A stretch of 12,044 nucleotides of DNA. Origin: Bacilli bacterium (lineage in GTDB: Bacteria > Bacillota_I > Bacilli_A > RF39 > UBA660). Of the stretch, positions 6,098 to 12,044 are shown one piece after another. The position numbers were made by a program, and so were the translations under genes. A model generated the notes under the pieces. That model was not told the DNA's origin. It saw only the letters and a list, made by a program, of their open reading frames with translations, and did not search any database. The stretch covers positions 1 to 12,044 of the forward strand of contig CAAGHO010000039.1 of assembly GCA_900769695.1 (NCBI GenBank). Reading direction: 5' to 3'. Position 1 is the stretch's first letter; the number at the start of each line of letters is the position of its first letter.

Positions 6098-6362
6098 TCT
6101 TATTTCCTCCCAACTTATAAATCCAAACTAAAACATCTTCAAATACAGAACTATTCAACTCATAAAATATAAAGTTCTTTTGCTTTGTTTCAGTTATTAA
6201 ATTTGCTTTTTTTAAATTTGATAAATGATATGATACGGTTGCTCCTGTTAAATTAAAACTGTTTGATATTTCTCCTGCTGTTTTTCGACCATCTTTTAAT
6301 AGTTCTAATATCTCTCTCCTTACAGGATCACTAATCGCTTTTAATGTTTCAGACATTCCCAA
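6081..6362 (-). CDS. sdpR: ArsR-family repressor of the SdpR type
   Basis: A winged-helix repressor of about 93 residues. GTGAGGTG (6376-6369) points to TTG 6362 at 6-base spacing or ATG 6356; the longer frame from 6434 overlaps the promoter and cannot be right. The start LKAISDPVRREILELLKDGRK is the standard ArsR helix pair; TAGEISNSFNLTGATVSYHL followed by SNLKKANLI is the recognition helix and wing; FIFYELNSSVFEDVLVWI is the C-terminal dimer helix of the SdpR branch. No metal-binding Cys pair is present, so it is not a metal sensor. It overlaps the sdpI-like gene, and its promoter carries repeated palindromes, which supports autorepression relieved when SdpI titrates the repressor, as known for SdpR. 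Confidence 0.9.
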   Translation of the reverse strand: MGMSETLKAISDPVRREILELLKDGRKTAGEISNSFNLTGATVSYHLSNLKKANLITETKQKNFIFYELNSSVFEDVLVWIYKLGGNKNGKEK

Positions 6363-6395
6363 ATTAATCACCTCACTTATAGTATTTCGATATAT

Positions 6396-6464
6396 ATCTA
6401 AATAGATTATAATATTTTTCAATTCGAATGTCAATATCTATTTAGATTTTTTTCTAAATAGATA
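6396..6464 (-). promoter_or_regulatory. sdpRI promoter with three operator half-palindromes
   Basis: A perfect -35 TTGACA (6434-6429), 17-base spacer and perfect -10 TATAAT (6411-6406). ATCTA-N2-TAGAT palindromes sit over the -10/start region (6396-6407) and next to the -35 (6436-6447). A third site (6453-6464) forms a perfect 12-bp inverted repeat with 6435-6446, separated by six Ts. The placement fits repression by the adjacent ArsR protein; the binding itself is inferred. Confidence 0.88.
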
Positions 6465-6473
6465 AATAAAATA

Positions 6474-6501
6474 TAGATTAGTTATATTTCAAACTAATCT
6501 A
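6474..6501 (-). terminator. Hairpin terminator after the TfoX-like gene
   Basis: A perfect 10-bp inverted repeat (TAGATTAGTT / AACTAATCTA, 8-base loop) is followed on the minus strand by TATTTTATTT. It lies 47 bases after the stop at 6549. The stem is AT-rich, so efficiency is uncertain. Confidence 0.55.
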
Positions 6502-6548
6502 AACGATAACTTACTATTTTGACTTTACTTATATATTGTAATTTTTGT

Positions 6549-6848
6549 TTACTTTTTAATTGGTAATCCTTTGCAAGTTTCAATTACAATTTCCTTTAAC
6601 AATTCTTTATTATCTACATCATCAATTAAATACATTGGTTTTGCACTTTCATAAGGATTTTGCTCATTCATATTATACTTTTTATTTGTATCAACTATTT
6701 TAACAAGTAATCTATTATCATAAATTCCACCAAATAAAACATTATTATAATACAATAAAAATTCTCCCATCATTGCTTTACAAGTTATATTATCTAATAA
6801 ATCTAATTGCTCTAATATAAATTCTTTATATTCTTTTGATGTTGCCAT
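6549..6848 (-). CDS. TfoX/Sxy N-terminal domain protein
   Basis: A 99-residue stand-alone TfoX N-terminal domain. It opens ATSKEYKEFILEQLDLLDNI, then has the family pattern KAMMGEFLLYYNNVLFGGIY followed by DNRLLVKIVD, and later YESAKPMYLIDDVDNKELL. In gamma-proteobacteria full-length TfoX/Sxy controls competence, but single-domain versions like this are widespread in Bacillota with no settled role. AGGAG precedes ATG 6848 and overlaps the stop of the GyrI-like gene, 12 bases away, so the two are co-translated from one operon. Such small GyrI-like plus TfoX pairs fit a general stress or small-molecule response unit; this is inference. Confidence 0.9.
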   Translation of the reverse strand: MATSKEYKEFILEQLDLLDNITCKAMMGEFLLYYNNVLFGGIYDNRLLVKIVDTNKKYNMNEQNPYESAKPMYLIDDVDNKELLKEIVIETCKGLPIKK

Positions 6849-6860
6849 AATTCATCACTC

Positions 6861-7496
6861 CTATATCTTTTTTATTGGGTGTCTAATAACAGTCTTTAAT
6901 TTACTAACATCACATTTTCTTGGATCACTTAAATAGATTTCGTGGTGTAATCTTTTATCTGTTATATCTAGCTTGTATCCATTTTCTTTTGCAAAAGTGT
7001 GCATTAACTCAACTGTTGTTGGCTCATCATCATAACTCCCAATGTGCATACATTGAACACATACTCCTTCATCATAAGTTAAAAACTCAACTCTTGAAAA
7101 ATCTTGTTTTTTCTTTTTAGTTGCTTCTTCAATAGCCCAATCAAAATCTGCTCTTGTTACAAAGTCTGGTAATCTAATAATTGATATAAAGTGCATTGCT
7201 CCTTTATTATTATAATCAATAGTTCCATTCATACCATCTTGCCACCAAAATCCTTCAAGTGGTGGAACAACATATTCAAAGAATCCATCTATTTTATGAG
7301 TTCCTTTATAACTCATTTTTATTGTATAAGCAATTCCGTATAATAATCCTATTGTATTTTGATAATCTCCATTTTCTTCATTTGGATTTCCTGTTCCTCT
7401 TACTGCAATATAATTCATCCTTGGTATTTCAACAATACTAGGTTTGTTTTTTGGCATATAAAACTCTTTATATTCTTTCTTAAAATCAAAAGCCAT
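6861..7496 (-). CDS. GyrI-like small-molecule-binding domain protein
   Basis: A 211-residue soluble protein made of a GyrI-like (SHS2-type duplicated) ligand-binding domain without a DNA-binding part. It opens AFDFKKEYKEFYMPKNKP and IVEIPRMNYIAVRGTGNPNE, contains KIDGFFEYVVPPLEGFWW, and ends LHHEIYLSDPRKCDVSKLKT with VIRHPIKKI. These features are typical of the stand-alone GyrI-like proteins of Bacillota, related to the effector domain of AraC/MerR multidrug regulators. Some relatives hydrolyse or sequester xenobiotics; the ligand here is unknown. AGAGGAGA precedes ATG 7496. It is the middle gene of a three-gene unit with the 58-residue protein upstream (39-base gap) and the TfoX-like gene downstream. 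Confidence 0.93.
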   Translation of the reverse strand: MAFDFKKEYKEFYMPKNKPSIVEIPRMNYIAVRGTGNPNEENGDYQNTIGLLYGIAYTIKMSYKGTHKIDGFFEYVVPPLEGFWWQDGMNGTIDYNNKGAMHFISIIRLPDFVTRADFDWAIEEATKKKKQDFSRVEFLTYDEGVCVQCMHIGSYDDEPTTVELMHTFAKENGYKLDITDKRLHHEIYLSDPRKCDVSKLKTVIRHPIKKI

Positions 7497-7535
7497 ATTT
7501 ACATCTCCTCTACAACTTACTATTTGTGTTTATTC

Positions 7536-7712
7536 TTATAATAAACTACTAAATTTTTTACTATATTTATCTATATCCTTTGTGCTTTGACTTACAATAA
7601 AATCTGTTACCTTAATTTTTAGCCTTTCAACTTCATCATTTGTATAATTTTTATCTTCTACATTTATCCCTGCTTCATTAAATAATTGAATATCTTTACT
7701 TGAAAATTGCAT
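7536..7712 (-). CDS. Conserved-looking 58-residue small protein
   Basis: A small ORF from ATG 7712 to TAA 7538-7536 with AGAAGGAAC at good spacing and its own promoter just upstream. The sequence begins QFSSKDIQLFNEAGINVEDK and continues YTNDEVERLKIKVTDFIVS, then a Lys/Ser tail. It is soluble and helical, with the acidic/basic periodicity of a real protein and no membrane span. It is the first gene of the operon leading to the GyrI-like and TfoX-like genes. I do not recognise the family. The position suggests a role linked to those proteins, perhaps a small regulator or partner, but this is speculation. Confidence 0.75.
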   Translation of the reverse strand: MQFSSKDIQLFNEAGINVEDKNYTNDEVERLKIKVTDFIVSQSTKDIDKYSKKFSSLL

Positions 7713-7753
7713 TGTTTGTTCCTTCTTTCATTCATTTTTCAAAATACATAGGC

Positions 7754-7759
7754 ATTATA
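7754..7759 (-). promoter_or_regulatory. Extended -10 promoter of the small-protein/GyrI/TfoX operon
   Basis: TATAAT with an upstream TG (TGTTATAAT) lies about 40 bases before ATG 7712. A weak -35 (TTGTGC-like, about 19 bases up) is masked by the T-rich terminator tail. The surrounding 15-mer is identical to that of the VanZ-like gene promoter. Confidence 0.7.
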
Positions 7760-7782
7760 ACACAAAAAGTTCAAAAAAGCAC

Positions 7783-7822
7783 AAAAAAAGCCAAAGTATT
7801 TTTTTATATTACTTTGGCTTTT
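7783..7822 (-). terminator. Strong intrinsic terminator of the adhesin gene
   Basis: Stem GCCAAAGTA / TACTTTGGC (7790-7798 and 7810-7818), extended by A/T pairs, with TTTTTTT following on the minus strand. It starts about 12 bases after the adhesin stop codon, showing that the protein really ends there. Confidence 0.93.
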
Positions 7823-7833
7823 TATTACTATTT

Positions 7834-10800
7834 TTAAAAACCTGTTCTAGGTAATTTTGTTATTTCTAATTTTTTTCCATAGGATGTCGTTGTCCATTCC
7901 GCCTTATCTTCCAAATGATGTTCTTTATAATCTCCAGTTAATGTGGTATAATTTGTCCATTTATCTTCTGGTCGCACTGTTGGCAAAACTTTTGCAAATA
8001 TAAAAGGCTTTTCTATTGCTTCAAATCCTGCCTTTACTGTTCCAAATTCTACTTTAAAATCTGTTATAAATTCGTCATCCTCTAAACTTACACTTGTAAA
8101 ATCAATATAATTATTCTTTTGTGTATTATATTTTCCAAATTCTATATAGTCTTCTGATTTATTAGTTTTATATTTTACTATATAATCTAAATCTTCATTA
8201 TATGTTCCTGTAAACAATTTTGTAATTCTTACATAGTCATAAGGTAAATTATCTGTCCAAGTGAAATTATCCAATGATACATTTGATGTGTTTTTTAACG
8301 AATTAAAGCCATATTTTATTTCATCATTAGGTTGTGCTTGTACTACACCATTTTTGTCAATATCTAATCCAATATCAACACTATTATTTTTTATTGTAAT
8401 AGGTATAGTTTTTAAATGTTCTGTTATTTCTATTGGATATTTTTCAGTATTTAATAAGTAATTATCAGACCCACTTGTTTCTTCTTGTATAAAATATTTT
8501 CCTTTTTCTAATAATTTACTTGTTCCAATTCCTTCTTTTATTGTTATTACATCAACAATTTCATCACTTTCATTATATATATTAAATACTGCTCCTTCTA
8601 GTTTGGTGCCTGCTTTTTCTCCTGTTAATTTATTATCATCAGCAGATACTTTTATAATTTCAATTTTTCCTTTTACTTTTTCATTTTCAAATTGAATATT
8701 TGTAATTTCGTCTTGTTTTAATGTTACTTTTTGCACTGTTTCATTTAATACATATTTTTCTAATGTTTTTGTTTCTTGAATTGTATATTCTTGATCTATT
8801 GGTAACCTTTTTGTTGTTGCTTCTCCATTTTCATCTGTTTTCAAAGTATCTACAACATTTCCTTTTTCATCATATACTTTAAATTCAACATCTTTTAATT
8901 TTACCTCATTGTTATCTTTATCAACTTTTACTACTTTTATTTGTCCTTTTTTCTTTTCATTTTCAAATATAATATTAGTTATTTGATCTTCTTTTAAAAC
9001 TACCTTTTGTGTTTCTTCATTTAATACGTAATTTTCTCCAGTTTTAGTTTCTTGAACTGTATATACTTGGTCTATTGGCAATTTCTTTGTTGTTGCTTTT
9101 CCATTTTCATCTGTTTTTAAGGTATCTACAACATTTCCTTTTTCATCATATACTTTAAATTCAACATCTTTTAATTTTATTTCATTATTATCTAAGTCAA
9201 CTTTTATTACTTTTATTTGTCCTTTTTTCTTTTCATTTTTAAATGTAATATCCTTTATTTGATTTGCTTCTAATGTTATAGTTTGTTTTTCGTTATTTAG
9301 CTTATAATTTTCTTTTGTTTCTACTTCTTGCAATGTTAATTTTTCAAAATCTCTTACTGGATATTTTGATGTTATTGCTTCTCCTTCATCATTTGTAATA
9401 ATTTTTTCTAACACATTATTTTTTTCATCTAAAACATTAAATTTTACACCTTTTAATTTTACTTCATTATTGTCTAAATCAATTTTTATTACTCTAATTT
9501 GTCCTTTTTTTAGTTCATTTTCTATCAATGATTCATTTGTTTTTTCCCATTCAACTTTAACTTCTGTATCTTCTCCTAAGTTATAATATTTATTTGTAGT
9601 CTTTTCAATCCATTTATAATTTCCTGTTCTAAGACCTTCTACTTTTATTTCTCCATCTACATTTGTTCTATAAGTTCCTATGACTTTTTTAAATTCTTCA
9701 CTATACAAATCAAATTCTACATTTCCTAAGCTAATCTTATGATTATCTTTATCAACTTTATAGACTTTTAAATTTCCTGTTTTATGTTTGTTTTCTAATG
9801 TTAATTCTGTTACCTTATTGTATTTTGCTTTTATATTAACCTTTTCTTGTGATATTACATAATCATCATTACTTTTTATTTCTTTTAAAACATAATCATT
9901 TTGATATAAATCATAAAATGTTAGATTTCCTGTACTATCTGTTGTAGCTCTTCCTATAACTGTTCCATCTGCTTTTGATAATTCATAAATAGTATCTTTT
10001 ATAGGTTGTTTTGTATCTGTATCTATTTTTTTAATTTTTATACTTGCTGTATTAGCCTTTAGTTGCACATCTTTTCTTGCACTTGTTAATGCTATCGGAT
10101 CTCCCGTTATTGCATAATCTTGTAAACTTGGATTATAACTTGTTGAGTAAAATACTGCATAAGATTTTGCATTTACATCTACTCTTAATTTTCCATTAAT
10201 ATCTTGTGTTTCAACAATATCTTTTGGGATTTTTAACTGAAATACTTCTCCATTATTAAATGTCTTTTTCTCATTTCCAGATGTATTAGTTATTTTCGTT
10301 CCATTTGGAAAATTAGCCATAGCAATATCATAGCTAGATATATCCACATTTGAACTAATTGTATAATTTTGAATATAATATTCCCCATTTAATATCATAT
10401 TTCCAGATTTATTTATATTTGCAACTGGTGTTCTGTATGTTGTTGAACCATTTTCTCCCTCATTAGCTAATCTTTGAATTAAGTTTACTATTGATTGTCC
10501 AATTTCATCATTAGCATAAAAATCACTTGGATTACATTGTCCTAATGCACAATATACTGCCATCTTTGTTGCTTGATAAGCATATTCCCAGCTACTTACT
10601 CCTAAACTTTCTGGAGAATTATATGGATAACCAGCAACTACCGTTCTCCAAACTTTATTATAAGTTTCCTGATTACTTAGTATTTCTGTTAATGTTACAC
10701 TATATTCTAGTGATTCATCAACTCCTGCTAAATTTTTATTTAAACAATATGCGGGATAAAAATTACCATTTTCATAGTACCCTGCCAGACTTGTTTTTAC

Positions 10801-10977
10801 ATAGCCACCGCTTGGTAAAGCATGACTTTTTAAATGATATGGTACTCTTCCTACACTTGTTATTCCTACTGAATCTCCTTGATTAGCAGCAAAGCTTACT
10901 CCAACTGGTAATACATTTGTCAATATTACCAATACTAATAGAAAAGTAGCCATTATTTTTTGTTTTGATTTAACCAT
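7834..10977 (-). CDS. Secreted thioester-domain adhesin with six SpaA/Cna-B repeats, ending in LPRTGF
   Basis: A 1047-residue surface protein. AAGGAGG lies 9 bases before ATG 10977. Signal peptide 1-31 (cut near SFAA-NQ). A thioester (TQXA-type) domain spans about 40-300: Cys78 in YPAYCLN and Gln135 in AYQATKMAVY are placed to form the Cys-Gln thioester that lets such adhesins bind host targets covalently. Six SpaA/Cna-B domains follow (about 311-399, 401-491, 493-586, 587-678, 679-770, 771-865). Each has the Lys (K317, K407, K498, K592, K684, K776), Glu (E366, E458, E551, E643, E735, E832) and Asn (N396, N487, N581, N673, N765, N864) expected for isopeptide bonds. A distinct C-terminal domain (866-1040) precedes KLPRTGF and the stop. 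The sortase motif has no hydrophobic span or basic tail after it, so anchoring is unclear. A promoter, leader terminator and 3' terminator frame it as a single-gene unit. Confidence 0.95.
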   Translation of the reverse strand: MVKSKQKIMATFLLVLVILTNVLPVGVSFAANQGDSVGITSVGRVPYHLKSHALPSGGYVKTSLAGYYENGNFYPAYCLNKNLAGVDESLEYSVTLTEILSNQETYNKVWRTVVAGYPYNSPESLGVSSWEYAYQATKMAVYCALGQCNPSDFYANDEIGQSIVNLIQRLANEGENGSTTYRTPVANINKSGNMILNGEYYIQNYTISSNVDISSYDIAMANFPNGTKITNTSGNEKKTFNNGEVFQLKIPKDIVETQDINGKLRVDVNAKSYAVFYSTSYNPSLQDYAITGDPIALTSARKDVQLKANTASIKIKKIDTDTKQPIKDTIYELSKADGTVIGRATTDSTGNLTFYDLYQNDYVLKEIKSNDDYVISQEKVNIKAKYNKVTELTLENKHKTGNLKVYKVDKDNHKISLGNVEFDLYSEEFKKVIGTYRTNVDGEIKVEGLRTGNYKWIEKTTNKYYNLGEDTEVKVEWEKTNESLIENELKKGQIRVIKIDLDNNEVKLKGVKFNVLDEKNNVLEKIITNDEGEAITSKYPVRDFEKLTLQEVETKENYKLNNEKQTITLEANQIKDITFKNEKKKGQIKVIKVDLDNNEIKLKDVEFKVYDEKGNVVDTLKTDENGKATTKKLPIDQVYTVQETKTGENYVLNEETQKVVLKEDQITNIIFENEKKKGQIKVVKVDKDNNEVKLKDVEFKVYDEKGNVVDTLKTDENGEATTKRLPIDQEYTIQETKTLEKYVLNETVQKVTLKQDEITNIQFENEKVKGKIEIIKVSADDNKLTGEKAGTKLEGAVFNIYNESDEIVDVITIKEGIGTSKLLEKGKYFIQEETSGSDNYLLNTEKYPIEITEHLKTIPITIKNNSVDIGLDIDKNGVVQAQPNDEIKYGFNSLKNTSNVSLDNFTWTDNLPYDYVRITKLFTGTYNEDLDYIVKYKTNKSEDYIEFGKYNTQKNNYIDFTSVSLEDDEFITDFKVEFGTVKAGFEAIEKPFIFAKVLPTVRPEDKWTNYTTLTGDYKEHHLEDKAEWTTTSYGKKLEITKLPRTGF
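8668..9219 (-). repeat. Tandem 276-base DNA repeat (Cna-B domains 4 and 5)
   Basis: Two adjacent 92-codon units (9219-8944 and 8943-8668) are nearly identical over the segment encoding KLKDVEFKVYDEKGNVVDTL and DENG, at DNA as well as protein level. They diverge towards their 3' thirds. The unit before (domain 3, 94 codons) is related but more diverged. The pattern indicates recent duplication and could allow copy number to change by recombination. Confidence 0.88.
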
Positions 10978-11009
10978 TTAGGCATACCTCCTTAAATTTT
11001 ACTTAAGCA

Positions 11010-11050
11010 TAAAAAAAGAAACTAGCAATAAGGGGAATTTGCTAATTTCT
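11010..11050 (-). terminator. Intrinsic terminator in the adhesin leader (attenuator)
   Basis: A 12-bp stem (11039-11050 with 11017-11028, one G-U pair), a 10-base loop ATTCCCCTTA and a run of seven Ts lie between the adhesin promoter and its RBS. It could end transcripts from the upstream gene at 11137, but because the only good adhesin promoter lies before it, it also acts on the adhesin's own transcript. Confidence 0.8.
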
Positions 11051-11078
11051 TTTTATACTTATATTTTTACATATTAAA

Positions 11079-11107
11079 ATTTTAACACCTTATATTTTAT
11101 CAGTCAA
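11079..11107 (-). promoter_or_regulatory. Promoter of the adhesin gene
   Basis: TTGACT (11107-11102), exactly 17 bases, and TAAAAT (11084-11079). The start would be near 11072, giving a leader of about 95 bases that contains the terminator hairpin. No better promoter exists between the hairpin and the RBS. Confidence 0.8.
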
Positions 11108-11136
11108 TGAATACTTTTTGAAACATTTTTGAAATT

Positions 11137-11925
11137 TTATTTTACTTTTATATATGATCTATTTTGAAATATTGATTCTGTTCCATTTGATGTTATATGG
11201 TATTCTGTTTCTGCATAATAGTAAATGGTAAAATCTTCGCTATCATACACTTTATTGCTAACATTTGTTTTATTAGCAGTAAAACTTTGTGTATTATTTA
11301 TGATAGAACTACTTTGAACTATTTTAACATTAGTATATCCATATTCTTTGATACAACTTTCAATTAGTTCTCTTAATTTATTCATTTCACTATCACTTTT
11401 CTTATAAGCTTTATATCCACCATTAAGTGCATTTTCGTATCTATCATATTTTGATAAATCTATTTTGGCTGGTTCTGTTTTAGTGATTTCTGGTTGTTTT
11501 TCTTCTTGTTTAGGTGTTTCTATTTTAGAATTTGTTACTTGATTTGTTGTTTGTTGGTTATTACTATTATTCTTATTTGAATTATTATTTTCTTTTATCT
11601 TTTGTGTTTCTGTATTTACTTTTTCTTTTGTTTCCTGATTATTTTTTTCATTTGTTTCTTTCTGTTCTTTTGTTTCTTGACTTTCTTGTTTTTCTTCTGT
11701 TTTTTCTTTAATTTCTTCATTTGTATTTTGTACTAGCTCATTATTGCTAGCATTTTCATCTTTTGTTTCTTCAACTATTTTTTCTTCTGTAATTTCAGTA
11801 TCATTTATTTTTGATACTTCTACTGTCTTTTCCTTTTGTTGTACTTTATAAAAAACAAATAAACCTATTAAGCCTATTACAATTACTAATATTATCGTAG
11901 ATATAATTAAGATTTTCTTTTTCAT
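11137..11925 (-). CDS. Membrane-anchored protein with long low-complexity Glu/Lys/Asn/Thr spacer
   Basis: A 262-residue protein from ATG 11925; GAAGGAGATG (11940-11931) sets this start, while an ATG at 11949 in the same frame overlaps the -10 box. Residues about 4-27 are one membrane span. Residues about 30-150 are a disordered spacer made almost only of Glu, Lys, Thr, Asn and Gln. Residues about 155-262 form a small domain (YDRYENALNGGYKAYKKSDS, then an amphipathic helix SEMNKLRELIESCIKEYGY, then strands ending SYIKVK). The spacer could carry the domain through the peptidoglycan. It has no sortase motif. It lies directly upstream of the adhesin, with its own promoter and probably sharing the terminator at 11010-11050. 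I do not recognise the outer domain; partnership with the adhesin is inferred from position. Confidence 0.85.
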   Translation of the reverse strand: MKKKILIISTIILVIVIGLIGLFVFYKVQQKEKTVEVSKINDTEITEEKIVEETKDENASNNELVQNTNEEIKEKTEEKQESQETKEQKETNEKNNQETKEKVNTETQKIKENNNSNKNNSNNQQTTNQVTNSKIETPKQEEKQPEITKTEPAKIDLSKYDRYENALNGGYKAYKKSDSEMNKLRELIESCIKEYGYTNVKIVQSSSIINNTQSFTANKTNVSNKVYDSEDFTIYYYAETEYHITSNGTESIFQNRSYIKVK

Positions 11926-11947
11926 AAGATCATCTCCTTCTATCCAC

Positions 11948-11953
11948 ATTATA
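11948..11953 (-). promoter_or_regulatory. Extended -10 promoter of the spacer-protein gene
   Basis: TGTTATAAT with no clear -35. The start would be near 11941, at the edge of the RBS, so the leader is only about 16 bases. It shares CATTATAACA (plus strand) with the two other extended -10 promoters in this window. Confidence 0.65.
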
Positions 11954-12013
11954 ACATCTAATAGTTAAAACATCCATCATTTTTTAGATTTTATTTATAA
12001 ATAGGTCTATTAA

Positions 12014-12044
12014 TTATAAAGTTTCCTCTTCTTCTGGTTCTTCA
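12014..12044 (-). CDS. C-terminal tail of an upstream gene (partial)
   Basis: The last 31 bases read, on the minus strand, as EEPEEEETL followed by TAA (12016-12014). An acidic tail of this kind is common at protein C-termini, and codon use is normal, so this is probably the end of a gene that begins beyond the window. Only nine residues are visible, so no product can be named. Confidence 0.4.
   Translation of the reverse strand, partial: EEPEEEETL

Noticed and set aside
6363..6434. N-terminal extension of the ArsR-type repressor to 6434
   Set aside because: The region is the promoter and operator of the same gene, and the ArsR domain begins after the RBS.
10527..10886. 119-residue plus-strand ORF opposite the adhesin thioester domain
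   Set aside because: His/Leu-rich shadow of an unmistakable gene on the other strand; no RBS or promoter seen.
11926..11949. ATG at 11949 as start of the spacer protein
   Set aside because: It overlaps the -10 box and precedes the strong RBS at 11940-11931, so ATG 11925 is the start.
1..12044. CRISPR array, tRNA or rRNA genes, complete insertion sequence
   Set aside because: No regularly spaced repeats, cloverleaf or rRNA-like sequence were seen on either strand. The only transposase is a fragment without visible ends.

Overview
The window is very AT-rich (roughly a quarter to 30% G+C by eye) and every gene I can support lies on the minus strand, so transcription runs from high to low coordinates. 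Strong AGGAGG-type ribosome binding sites, intrinsic terminators, TTG/GTG starts, a class B sortase, a thioester/SpaA-type surface adhesin, SdpR/SdpI and VanZ-like proteins and a class I cyclic-di-GMP riboswitch point to a low-GC Gram-positive (Bacillota), most likely an anaerobic gut-type member of Clostridia. This assignment is an inference from gene content; no rRNA or marker gene is present.

Layout in the direction of transcription. (a) 12044-7834: the acidic tail of an upstream gene, then a membrane-anchored protein with a low-complexity spacer, then a 1047-residue secreted thioester adhesin with six SpaA/Cna-B domains. The adhesin leader has a near-consensus promoter followed by an intrinsic terminator before the RBS, and the protein ends at LPRTGF with no membrane anchor. 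(b) 7712-6549: a compact operon of a 58-residue small protein, a GyrI-like ligand-binding protein and a TfoX N-terminal-domain protein. (c) 6362-5549: an autoregulated ArsR/SdpR-type repressor overlapping an SdpI/DUF1648-type immunity-like membrane protein, with three copies of a palindromic operator around a consensus promoter. (d) 5438-3170: a VanZ-like membrane protein, a short winged-helix protein of the phage/ICE replication type, and two unrecognised proteins. Some of these look eroded. (e) 3066-2422: a less AT-rich gene for a small secreted protein, bracketed by a perfect 15-bp inverted repeat and followed by strong terminators. (f) 2310-1706: a frameshifted, C-terminally truncated transposase remnant. 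(g) 1703-1: a consensus-like promoter, a c-di-GMP-I riboswitch and a membrane-anchored protein, then a frameshifted short gene carrying an NPKTG sorting signal, then the 5' part of a class B sortase that runs off the window.

The common theme is the cell surface: an adhesin, a sortase and its likely substrate, c-di-GMP control, and membrane resistance/immunity-like proteins. Three reading-frame breaks (about 655, 2200 and 5430) each sit at an A-run in the coding strand and are each repaired by a one-base change. They are either assembly errors, real decay, or tract-length switching. The plus strand holds no gene I can support, and no gene-free stretch exceeds about 210 bases.
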